Assembly (NCBI GenBank): GCA_036346225.1
Contig: JARFIW010001343.1
Span: 124,001-188,000 of the forward strand
Reading direction: 5' to 3'
DNA: 64,000 nt
Origin: Platerodrilus igneus
Taxonomy: Eukaryota > Arthropoda > Insecta > Coleoptera > Lycidae
A model generated the notes under the pieces. It was not told the origin of the DNA. It ran no database searches and saw only the letters and a program-made list of their open reading frames with translations. Shown piece by piece: positions 20,451 to 31,874 of the stretch. The position numbers and the translations under genes were made by a program. Within the stretch, counting starts at the first letter, position 1; each line of letters starts with the position of its first letter.

Positions 20451-23400
20451 AAAATATATTTTTAGTGCATAACGTTATTTAGTATAAGAACCAGAAGCAG
20501 AATTTGCCAGTATGTGGTTCTTTTCCTACGGTGTAGCAATCGATTTCGGGTGGTGCGTTTTAAAGACCATTCTTTGGGGATCCTATTGCCCCTATCGCAA
20601 ATTTGCAACACTTTTGTATAACATGGGAAAATAATCTTTTACTGCATAACGTTGTTTAATATAAGAACCAGAAACTGAATTTGCCATTAAGTGGTTCTTT
20701 TCTTACAGGGGAGCAATCATTTTGGGATGGTAGGTTTCAAAGGACATTTTTTGGGCAACCTATTGTCCCTATCACAAATGTGCAACACTTTTGTATAACA
20801 TGAAAAAATAATTTTTTAGTGCATGACGTTATTTAGTATAAGAACCAGAAGCAGAATTTGCCAGTATGTGGTTCTTTTCCTACGGTGTAGCAATCGATTT
20901 CGGGTGGTGCGTTTTAAAGACCATTCTTTGGGGATCCTATTGCCCCTATCGCAAATTTGCAACACTTTTGTATAACATGGGAAAATGATCTTTTACTGCA
21001 TAACGTTGTTTAATATAAGAACCAGAAACTGAATTTGCCATTAAGTGGTTCTTTTCTTACAGGGGAGCAATCATTTTGGGATGGTAGGTTTCAAAGAACA
21101 TTTTTTGGGCAACCTATTGTCCCTATCACAAATGTGCAACACTTTTGTATAACATGAAAAAATATATTTTTAGTGCATAACGTTATTTAGTATAAGAACC
21201 AGAAGCAGAATTTGCCAGTATGTGGTTCTTTTCCTACGGTGTAGCAATCGATTTCGGGTGGTGCGTTTTAAAGACCATTCTTTGGGGATCCTATTGCCCC
21301 TATCGCAAATTTGCAACACTTTTGTATAACATGGGAAAATAATCTTTTACTGCATAACGTTGTTTAATATAAGAACCAGAAACTGAATTTGCCATTAAGT
21401 GGTTCTTTTCTTACAGGAGCAATCATTTTGGGATGGTAGGTTTCAAAGGACATTTTTTGGGCAACCTATTGTCCCTATCACAAATGTGCAACACTTTTGT
21501 ATAACATGAAAAAATAATTTTTTAGTGCATGACGTTATTTAGTATAAGAACCAGAAGCAGAATTTGCCAGTATGTGGTTCTTTTCCTACGGTGTAGCAAT
21601 CGATTTCGGGTGGTGCGTTTTAAAGACCATTCTTTGGGGATCCTATTGCCCCTATCGCAAATTTGCAACACTTTTGTATAACATGGGAAAATGATCTTTT
21701 ACTGCATAACGTTGTTTAATATAAGAACCAGAAACTGAATTTGCCATTAAGTGGTTCTTTTCTTACAGGGGAGCAATCATTTTGGGATGGTAGGTTTCAA
21801 AGGACATTTTTTGGGCAACCTATTGTCCCTATCACAAATGTGCAACACTTTTGTATAACATGAAAAAATAATTTTTTAGTGCATGACGTTATTTAGTATA
21901 AGAACCAGAAGCAGAATTTGCCAGTATGTGGTTCTTTTCCTACGGTGTAGCAATCGATTTCGGGTGGTGCGTTTTAAAGACCATTCTTTGGGGATCCTAT
22001 TGCCCCTATCGCAAATTTGCAACACTTTTGTATAACATGGGAAAATAATCTTTTACTGCATAACGTTGTTTAATATAAGAACCAGAAACTGAATTTGCCA
22101 TTAAGTGGTTCTTTTCTTACAGGGAGCAATCATTTTGGGATGGTAGGTTTCAAAGGACATTTTTGGGCAACCTATTGTCCCTATCACAAATGTGCAACAC
22201 TTTTGTATAACATGAAAAATAATTTTTAGTGCATGACGTTATTTAGTATAAGAACCAGAAGCAGAATTTGCCAGTATGTGGTTCTTTTCCTACGGTGTAG
22301 CAATCGATTTCGGTGGTGCGTTTTAAAGACCATTCTTTGGGGATCCTATTGCCTATCGCAAATTTGCAACACTTTTGTATAACATGGGAAAATATCTTTT
22401 ACTGCATAACGTTGTTTAATATAAGAACCAGAAACTGAATTTGCCATTATGGTTCTTTTCTTACAGGGAGCAATCATTTTGGGATGGTAGGTTTCAAAGA
22501 CATTTTTGGGCAACCTATTGTCCCTATCACAAATGTGCAACACTTTTTAACATGAAAAATAATTTTTAGTGCATACGTTATTTAGTATAAGAACCAGAAG
22601 CAGAATTTGCCAGTATGTGGTTCTTTTCCTACGGTGTAGCAATCGATTTCGGTGGTGCGTTTTAAAGACCATTCTTTGGGGATCCTATTGCCCCTATCGC
22701 AAATTTGCAACACTTTTGTATAACATGGGAAAATAATCTTTTACTGCATAACGTTGTTTAATATAAGAACCAGAAACTGAATTTGCCATTAAGTGGTTCT
22801 TTTCTTACAGGGAGCAATCATTTTGGGATGGTAGGTTTCAAAGGACATTTTTGGGCAACCTATTGTCCCTATCACAAATGTGCAACACTTTTGTATAACA
22901 TGAAAAAATAATTTTTTAGTGCATGACGTTATTTAGTATAAGAACCAGAAGCAGAATTTGCCAGTATGTGGTTCTTTTCCTACGGTGTAGCAATCGATTT
23001 CGGGTGGTGCGTTTTAAAGACCATTCTTTGGGGATCCTATTGCCCCTATCGCAAATTTGCAACACTTTTGTATAACATGGGAAAATATCTTTTACTGCAT
23101 AACGTTGTTTAATATAAGAACCAGAAACTGAATTTGCCATTAAGTGGTTCTTTTCTTACAGGGGAGCAATCATTTTGGGATGGTAGGTTTCAAAGGACAT
23201 TTTTTGGGCAACCTATTGTCCCTATCACAAATGTGCAACACTTTTGTATAACATGAAAAATAATTTTTAGTGCATACGTTATTTAGTATAAGAACCAGAA
23301 GCAGAATTTGCCAGTATGTGGTTCTTTTCCTACGGTGTAGCAATCGATTTCGGGTGGTGCGTTTTAAAGACCATTCTTTGGGGATCCTATTGCCCCTATC

Positions 23401-25483
23401 GCAAATTTGCAACACTTTTGTATAACATGGGAAAATAATCTTTTACTGCATAACGTTGTTTAATATAAGAACCAGAAACTGAATTTGCCATTAAGTGGTT
23501 CTTTTCTTACAGGGGAGCAATCATTTTGGGATGGTAGGTTTCAAAGGACATTTTTTGGGCAACCTATTGTCCCTATCACAAATGTGCAACACTTTTGTAT
23601 AACATGAAAAAATAATTTTTTAGTGCATGACGTTATTTAGTATAAGAACCAGAAGCAGAATTTGCCAGTATGTGGTTCTTTTCCTACGGTGTACAATCGA
23701 TTTCGGGTGGTGCGTTTTAAAGACCATTCTTTGGGGATCCTATTGCCCCTATCGCAAATTTGCAACACTTTTGTATAACATGGGAAAATATCTTTTACTG
23801 CATAACGTTGTTTAATATAAGAACCAGAAACTGAATTTGCCATTAAGTGGTTCTTTTCTTACAGGGGAGCAATCATTTTGGGATGGTAGGTTTCAAAGAA
23901 CATTTTTTGGGCAACCTATTGTCCCTATCACAAATGTGCAACACTTTTGTATAACATGAAAAAATATATTTTTAGTGCATAACGTTATTTAGTATAAGAA
24001 CCAGAAGCAGAATTTGCCAGTATGTGGTTCTTTTCCTACGGTGTAGCAATCGATTTCGGGTGGTGCGTTTTAAAGACCATTCTTTGGGGATCCTATTGCC
24101 CCTATCGCAAATTTGCAACACTTTTGTATAACATGGGAAAATAATCTTTTACTGCATAACGTTGTTTAATATAAGAACCAGAAACTGAATTTGCCATTAA
24201 GTGGTTCTTTTCTTACAGGGGAGCAATCATTTTGGGATGGTAGGTTTCAAAGGACATTTTTTGGGCAACCTATTGTCCCTATCACAAATGTGCAACACTT
24301 TTGTATAACATGAAAAAATAATTTTTTAGTGCATGACGTTATTTAGTATAAGAACCAGAAGCAGAATTTGCCAGTATGTGGTTCTTTTCCTACGGTGTAG
24401 CAATCGATTTCGGGTGGTGCGTTTTAAAGACCATTCTTTGGGGATCCTATTGCCCCTATCGCAAATTTGCAACACTTTTGTATAACATGGGAAAATGATC
24501 TTTTACTGCATAACGTTGTTTAATATAAGAACCAGAAACTGAATTTGCCATTAAGTGGTTCTTTTCTTACAGGGAGCAATCATTTTGGGATGGTAGGTTT
24601 CAAAGACATTTTTGGGCAACCTATTGTCCCTATCACAAATGTGCAACACTTTTGTATAACATGAAAAATAATTTTTAGTGCATAACGTTATTTAGTATAA
24701 GAACCAGAAGCAGAATTTGCCAGTATGTGGTTCTTTTCCTACGGTGTAGCAATCGATTTCGGTGGTGCGTTTTAAAGACCATTCTTTGGGGATCCTATTG
24801 CCCCTATCGCAAATTTGCAACACTTTTGTATAACATGGGAAAATAATCTTACTGCATAACGTTGTTTAATATAAGAACCAGAAACTGAATTTGCCATTAA
24901 GTGGTTCTTTTCTTACAGGAGCAATCATTTTGGGATGGTAGGTTTCAAAGGACATTTTTGGGCAACCTATTGTCCCTATCACAAATGTGCAACACTTTTG
25001 TATAACATGAAAAATAATTTTTAGTGCATGACGTTATTTAGTATAAGAACCAGAAGCAGAATTTGCCAGTATGTGGTTCTTTTCCTACGGTGTAGCAATC
25101 GATTTCGGGTGGTGCGTTTTAAAGACCATTCTTTGGGGATCCTATTGCCCCTATCGCAAATTTGCAACACTTTTGTATAACATGGGAAAATGATCTTTAC
25201 TGCATAACGTTGTTTAATATAAGAACCAGAAACTGAATTTGCCATTAAGTGGTTCTTTTCTTACAGGAGCAATCATTTTGGGATGGTAGGTTTCAAAGAC
25301 ATTTTTGGGCAACCTATTGTCCCTATCACAAATGTGCAACACTTTTGTATAACATGAAAAATAATTTTTAGTGCATACGTTATTTAGTATAAGAACCAGA
25401 AGCAGAATTTGCCAGTATGTGGTTCTTTTCCTACGGTGTAGCAATCGATTTCGGTGGTGCGTTTTAAAGACCATTCTTTGGGC

Positions 25484-25527
25484 TGCCCAATTATTTAGGA
25501 AAATTTATTTAAACAAATTCTAGTTTT
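25484..25527. repeat. Short foreign insert in the satellite (second satellite family)
   Basis: Within an A monomer after CATTCTTTGGG the sequence becomes CTGCCCAATTATTTAGG and then TTTAAACAAATTCTAGTTTT, before returning to a B monomer at CTTACAGGGG. The insert matches one piece of the AT-rich tandem repeat at 27984-28371. The left junction shares CTTTGGG with both partners. Confidence 0.8.
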
Positions 25528-27983
25528 CTTACAGGGGAGCAATCATTTTGGGATGGTAGGTTTCAAAGGACATTTTTTGGGCAACCTATTGTCCCTATCA
25601 CAAATGTGCAACACTTTTGTATAACATGAAAAAATAATTTTTTAGTGCATGACGTTATTTAGTATAAGAACCAGAAGCAGAATTTGCCAGTATGTGGTTC
25701 TTTTCCTACGGTGTAGCAATCGATTTCGGGTGGTGCGTTTTAAAGACCATTCTTTGGGGATCCTATTGCCCCTATCGCAAATTTGCAACACTTTTGTATA
25801 ACATGGGAAAATGATCTTTTACTGCATAACGTTGTTTAATATAAGAACCAGAAACTGAATTTGCCATTAAGTGGTTCTTTTCTTACAGGGGAGCAATCAT
25901 TTTGGGATGGTAGGTTTCAAAGAACATTTTTTGGGCAACCTATTGTCCCTATCACAAATGTGCAACACTTTTGTATAACATGAAAAATAATTTTTAGTGC
26001 ATACGTTATTTAGTATAAGAACCAGAAGCAGAATTTGCCAGTATGTGGTTCTTTTCCTACGGTGTAGCAATCGATTTCGGGTGGTGCGTTTTAAAGACCA
26101 TTCTTTGGGGATCCTATTGCCCCTATCGCAAATTTGCAACACTTTTGTATAACATGGGAAAATAATCTTTTACTGCATAACGTTGTTTAATATAAGAACC
26201 AGAAACTGAATTTGCCATTAAGTGGTTCTTTTCTTACAGGGGAGCAATCATTTTGGGATGGTAGGTTTCAAAGGACATTTTTTGGGCAACCTATTGTCCC
26301 TATCACAAATGTGCAACACTTTTGTATAACATGAAAAAATAATTTTTTAGTGCATGACGTTATTTAGTATAAGAACCAGAAGCAGAATTTGCCAGTATGT
26401 GGTTCTTTTCCTACGGTGTAGCAATCGATTTCGGTGGTGCGTTTTAAAGACCATTCTTTGGGGATCCTATTGCCCCTATCGCAAATTTGCAACACTTTTG
26501 TATAACATGGGAAAATGATCTTTACTGCATAACGTTGTTTAATATAAGAACCAGAAACTGAATTTGCCATTAAGTGGTTCTTTTCTTACAGGGAGCAATC
26601 ATTTTGGGATGGTAGGTTTCAAAGAACATTTTTGGGCAACCTATTGTCCCTATCACAAATGTGCAACACTTTTGTATAACATGAAAAACTATAATTTTTA
26701 GTGCATAACGTTATTTAGTATAAGAACCAGAAGCAGAATTTGCCAGTATGTGGTTCTTTTCCTACGGTGTAGCAATCGATTTCGGGTGGTGCGTTTTAAA
26801 GACCATTCTTTGGGATCCTATTGCCCCTATCGCAAATTTGCAACACTTTTGTATAACATGGGAAAATAATCTTCTGCATAACGTTGTTTAATATAAGAAC
26901 CAGAAACTGAATTTGCCATTAAGTGGTTCTTTTCTTAACCAGAGCAATCATTTTGGGATGGTAGGTTTCAAAGGACATTTTTGGGCAACCTATTGTCCCT
27001 ATCACAAATGTGCAACACTTTTGTATAACATGAAAAAATAATTTTTAGTGCATGACGTTATTTAGTATAAGAACCAGAAGCAGAATTTGCCAGTATGTGG
27101 TTCTTTTCCTACGGTGTAGCAATCGATTTCGTGGTGCGTTTTAAAGACCATTCTTTGGGGATCCTATTGCCCTATCGCAAATTTGCAACACTTTTGTATA
27201 ACATGGGAAAATGATCTTTACTGCATAACGTTGTTTAATATAAGAACCAGAAACTGAATTTGCCATTAAGTGGTTCTTTTCTTACAGAGCAATCATTTTG
27301 GGATGGTAGGTTTCAAAGACATTTTGGGCAACCTATTGTCCCTATCACAAATGTGCAACACTTTTGTATAACATGAAAAATAATTTTAGTGCATACGTTA
27401 TTTAGTATAAGAACCAGAGAATTGCCAGTATGTGGTTCTTTTCTACGGTGTACAATCGATTTCGGTGGTGCGTTTTAAAGACCATTCTTTGGGATCCTAT
27501 TGCCCTATCGCAAATTTAACACTTTTGTATAACATGGGAAAATAATCTTTACTGCATAACGTTGTTTAATATAAGAACCAGAAACTGAATTTGCCATTAA
27601 GTGGTTCTTTTCTTACAGGAGCAATCATTTTGGGATGGTAGGTTTAAAGGACATTTTTGGACCTATTGTCCCTATCACAAATGTGCAACACTTTTGTATA
27701 ACATGAAAAAATAATTTTAGTGCATTATTTAGTATAAGAACCAGAAGCAGAATTTGCCAGTATGTGGTTCTTTTCTACGGTGTAGCAATCGATTTCGGTG
27801 GTGCGTTTTAAAGACCATTCTTTGGGGATCCTATTGCCCTATCGCAAATTTGCAACACTTTTGTATAACATGGGAAAATGATCTTACTGCATAACGTTGT
27901 TTAATATAAGAACCAGAAACTGAATTTGCCATTAAGTGGTTCTTTTCTTACAGAGCAATCATTTTGGGATGGTAGGTTTCAAA

Positions 27984-28371
27984 ATTTTGGACTCCAAATT
28001 TAAAAATTTATTTAACAATTCGTTTTCGATTGGGTTTAACTTTGGGCTCCCAATTATTTAGGAAAATTTATTTAAACAAATTCTAGTTTTTGATTTGGGG
28101 TTAAGTTTTGGACTCCAAATTTAAAAAAATTTTTTTAACAATTCGTTTTCGATTGGTTTAACTTTGGGCTCCCACAAATTCTAGTTTTTGATTTGGGGTT
28201 AAGTTTTGGACTCCAAATTTAAAAAATTTTTTTAACAATTCGTTTTCGCAAATTATTTAGGAAAATTATTTAAACAAATTCTAGTTTTTGGATTTGGGGT
28301 TAAGTTTTGGACTCCAAATTTAAAAAATTTTTTTAACAATTCGTTTTCGATTGGGTTTAACTTTGGGCTCC
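27984..28371. repeat. Second, unrelated tandem repeat embedded in the satellite
   Basis: About 3.3 units of an AT-rich repeat marked by TTTTGGACTCCAAATTTAAA at 27985, 28106, 28204 and 28305, with CAATTCGTTTTCGATTGGG and GGAAAATTTATTTAAACAAA in each full unit. The full period is about 121 bp; later units are shortened to about 98-101 bp by a deletion. It interrupts a B monomer on the left (after GGTAGGTTTCAAA) and resumes in an A monomer on the right (at CTATCGCAAATTTGC). It has no similarity to the main monomer. Confidence 0.85.
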
Positions 28372-30400
28372 CTATCGCAAATTTGCAACACTTTTGTATA
28401 ACATGGGAAAATGATCTTTTACTGCATAACGTTGTTTAATATAAGAACCAGAAACTGAATTTGCCATTAAGTGGTTCTTTTCTTACAGGAGCAATCATTT
28501 TGGGATGGTAGGTTTCAAAGAACATTTTTTGGGCAACCTATTGTCCCTATCACAAATGTGCAACACTTTTGTATAACATGAAAAAATATATTTTTAGTGC
28601 ATAACGTTATTTAGTATAAGAACCAGAAGCAGAATTTGCCAGTATGTGGTTCTTTTCCTACGGTGTAGCAATCGATTTCGGGTGGTGCGTTTTAAAGACC
28701 ATTCTTTGGGGATCCTATTGCCCCTATCGCAAATTTGCAACACTTTTGTATAACATGGGAAAATAATCTTTTACTGCATAACGTTGTTTAATATAAGAAC
28801 CAGAAACTGAATTTGCCATTAAGTGGTTCTTTTCTTACAGGGAGCAATCATTTTGGGATGGTAGGTTTCAAAGGACATTTTTGGGCAACCTATTGTCCCT
28901 ATCACAAATGTGCAACACTTTTGTATAACATGAAAAATAATTTTTAGTGCATGACGTTATTTAGTATAAGAACCAGAAGCAGAATTTGCCAGTATGTGGT
29001 TCTTTTCCTACGGTGTAGCAATCGATTTCGGTGGTGCGTTTTAAAGACCATTCTTTGGGGATCCTATTGCCCCTATCGCAAATTTGCAACACTTTTGTAT
29101 AACATGGGAAAATGATCTTTTACTGCATAACGTTGTTTAATATAAGAACCAGAAACTGAATTTGCCATTAAGTGGTTCTTTTCTTACAGGGAGCAATCAT
29201 TTTGGGATGGTAGGTTTCAAAGGACATTTTTGGGCAACCTATTGTCCCTATCACAAATGTGCAACACTTTTGTATAACATGAAAAATAATTTTTAGTGCA
29301 TGACGTTATTTAGTATAAGAACCAGAAGCAGAATTTGCCAGTATGTGGTTCTTTTCCTACGGTGTAGCAATCGATTTCGGGTGGTGCGTTTTAAAGACCA
29401 TTCTTTGGGGATCCTATTGCCCCTATCGCAAATTTGCAACACTTTTGTATAACATGGGAAAATAATCTTTACTGCATAACGTTGTTTAATATAAGAACCA
29501 GAAACTGAATTTGCCATTAAGTGGTTCTTTTCTTACAGGGGAGCAATCATTTTGGGATGGTAGGTTTCAAAGGACATTTTTTGGGCAACCTATTGTCCCT
29601 ATCACAAATGTGCAACACTTTTGTATAACATGAAAAAATAATTTTTTAGTGCATGACGTTATTTAGTATAAGAACCAGAAGCAGAATTTGCCAGTATGTG
29701 GTTCTTTTCCTACGGTGTAGCAATCGATTTCGGGTGGTGCGTTTTAAAGACCATTCTTTGGGGATCCTATTGCCCCTATCGCAAATTTGCAACACTTTTG
29801 TATAACATGGGAAAATGATCTTTTACTGCATAACGTTGTTTAATATAAGAACCAGAAACTGAATTTGCCATTAAGTGGTTCTTTTCTTACAGGGGAGCAA
29901 TCATTTTGGGATGGTAGGTTTCAAAGGACATTTTTTGGGCAACCTATTGTCCCTATCACAAATGTGCAACACTTTTGTATAACATGAAAAAATAATTTTT
30001 TAGTGCATGACGTTATTTAGTATAAGAACCAGAAGCAGAATTTGCCAGTATGTGGTTCTTTTCCTACGGTGTAGCAATCGATTTCGGGTGGTGCGTTTTA
30101 AAGACCATTCTTTGGGGATCCTATTGCCCCTATCGCAAATTTGCAACACTTTTGTATAAAATGGGAAAATAATCTTTTACTGCATAACGTTGTTTAATAT
30201 AAGAACCAGAAACTGAATTTGCCAATATGTGCTTCTTTTCTACGGGGAAGCAATCGATTTGGGGTGGTGGATTTTAAAGACCATTCCTTGTTGAACCTAC
30301 TTACCCTATCGCGAATGTGCAAAACTTTTGTATAACATGAGAAAATAATTTTTTAGTGCATAACGTTATTTAGTATAAGAACAAGATGCTGAGTTTGTCT

Positions 30401-31611
30401 TTATGTGGTTATGTGGTTTTAACTTCATCGGAGGATTTTGAATCTTCATGTTTTAATTTTGCTTCAAGAACTTCCTTTGATTCTAAAAAAAATTAAAACG
30501 AAAACCTAATTGTTAGTTTCACTTCTCTTTTTTTTACTTCAACAGAATTTATACTGCTTATCGTGATAATGTAGGCTTGTCAAATAATATTTTTGTCTTA
30601 GGCACTTGTTGAGTCAGATGCAAGTGTATTGAAGTACTATAAAAGAAAATTGTAAATTATGCTGTAAACCATATTTCATTTTTTTTTTGGAACTTCATTT
30701 AACGTTTTTAATTTTTCTTGGCCTACTTTTTTATATTAACTCCAAAAAAAGCTCCAATAAAAAATTAATACGTTGTCATTCTCGGATATTCATGCTAGAT
30801 ATTTATTTTCAGATTAACGAGAACTTATAATTTGAGTCGTAATTTTTTGAAAACGTCGAAGTCTACGTAAATTAAACACTAATGCATATTATTTTTTAGG
30901 AAATGGATTTCAAAATTATTTCGAAAAAACTATGGACGTAACATTTTTTTTTACAAACTAATTACAATTAACCTATTGCATTCCATTACGAGTTACAATA
31001 GAATTATTATGCCAATGGAATGCACTGAAAAAAGTGTTTAGTTCAACCGTCAATCTATTTCCTTATCTGCATGCCATTTCAATATGCGGCAAACCAACAG
31101 ACGACATCTTTATAAATATAAATGTCAGTACCTAACAGATAATAAGTACCGCGATTTTTTTTTGTGACACAGCAGATAACAATATAATAGCGCTCGTGTA
31201 ATAAAGCAGAAATGTGGTGTGTGTGGGACGACAATATTGGCGGCTTCCGGATCTCTGTTCCATTCCCTCTTAGTTTTCACGAAATTCCACACGAAGCAAC
31301 GAAAGATAACCAAATAACTTTTGCAGGTGTTCGTCGTTTTTGCAGGTGTTGCTTGCGGTTATAGATAACGTTTGTTCAAATCATAAAGATGTGAACAGGT
31401 GGTCGTAACACCTGCGATTTAATAAGATAAACTGACGTGATTTACGATTGACAAGTACAAATATTTTGCAGCTGTAGAAAAATTTTCATTTTTCTTTTCA
31501 TAACTAAACTACCAGCGTGGTTACATCTCATCTTATGCGTGGGTTTTTAAATTATATTATTTTACAACGGAATTAAAACTTAACGATTATTGGGGATTAA
31601 CATTACCCTAA
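30401..31611. other. Unassigned AT-rich sequence
   Basis: No coding similarity, RNA gene or element end is evident between the satellite edge and the piggyBac insertion. The stretch is low in repeats and may be old single-copy DNA. A 62-codon minus-strand frame at 31125-31313 has no recognisable motif. Confidence 0.5.
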
Positions 31612-31768
31612 TTAACCCTTAAGTAATACCGACATTGGTACTACACGGGCCAGTCAGACCCAATATTTAATTGGCAATTAAATCAATTTAGAAAAAAGCA
31701 AATTGTTTATTTTCTTAAAATACAAGTAAAATGCACACACTTAATGAACTTAAAGTAAATGAACTATC

Positions 31769-31868
31769 CTAAATACAGTTGGGGCAAAGTTTTTTAGCAC
31801 ATGTTAAACAAATTGGTATTTTACAAGTCTCGCAGTATGTGTTAGTTTTGCGGTTCTTATTCCCACGA
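31769..31868 (-). pseudogene. piggyBac transposase C-terminal cysteine-rich domain
   Basis: Beyond FB-1 the minus strand resumes the transposase: NRKTNTYC followed by cysteines spaced C-x2-C-x4-C-x2-C-x4-C-x2-C and a stop at 31769-31771. This is the small zinc-binding domain found at the end of piggyBac transposases, used for recognising the element ends. It is now about 2.75 kb away from the catalytic domain because FB-1 lies between them. Confidence 0.85.
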
Positions 31869-31874
31869 CATATA

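Larger units (their letters stand above)
14396..30400. repeat. Satellite DNA array, ~176-bp monomer, four-monomer higher-order repeat
   Basis: About 90 tandem monomers of 174-178 bp. Type A (first full copy 14562-14737) starts GCATAACGTTATTTAG and contains GGATCC and GCAAATTTGC. Type B (14738-14911) starts GCATAACGTTGTTTAAT and contains CTTACAGGGGAGC. A and B alternate. A further alternation (A with GCATAACG and GGGAAAATAATC, then A with GCATGACG and GGGAAAATGATC) gives a repeat of about 704 bp, as seen from 14562 to 15266, 15963 and 16669. Monomers hold an AAGAACCA/TGGTTCTT inverted repeat 21 bp apart. The edges decay at 14401 and 30359-30420. Such arrays are typical of heterochromatin. Confidence 0.95.

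Noticed and set aside
14557..29517. Recurrent 74-codon minus-strand frames starting MANSVSGSY throughout the array
   Set aside because: They are simply translations of the satellite B-A junction in one frame, recur with the repeat period, and are destroyed by any monomer length change; there is no sign of protein-level constraint.
14396..30400. CRISPR-like or minisatellite gene cluster
   Set aside because: There is no repeat-spacer alternation; units are contiguous satellite monomers in a eukaryotic context.
31125..31313. 62-codon minus-strand frame before piggyBac
   Set aside because: No recognisable motif, no repeat relation and no signals; length is within chance expectation.
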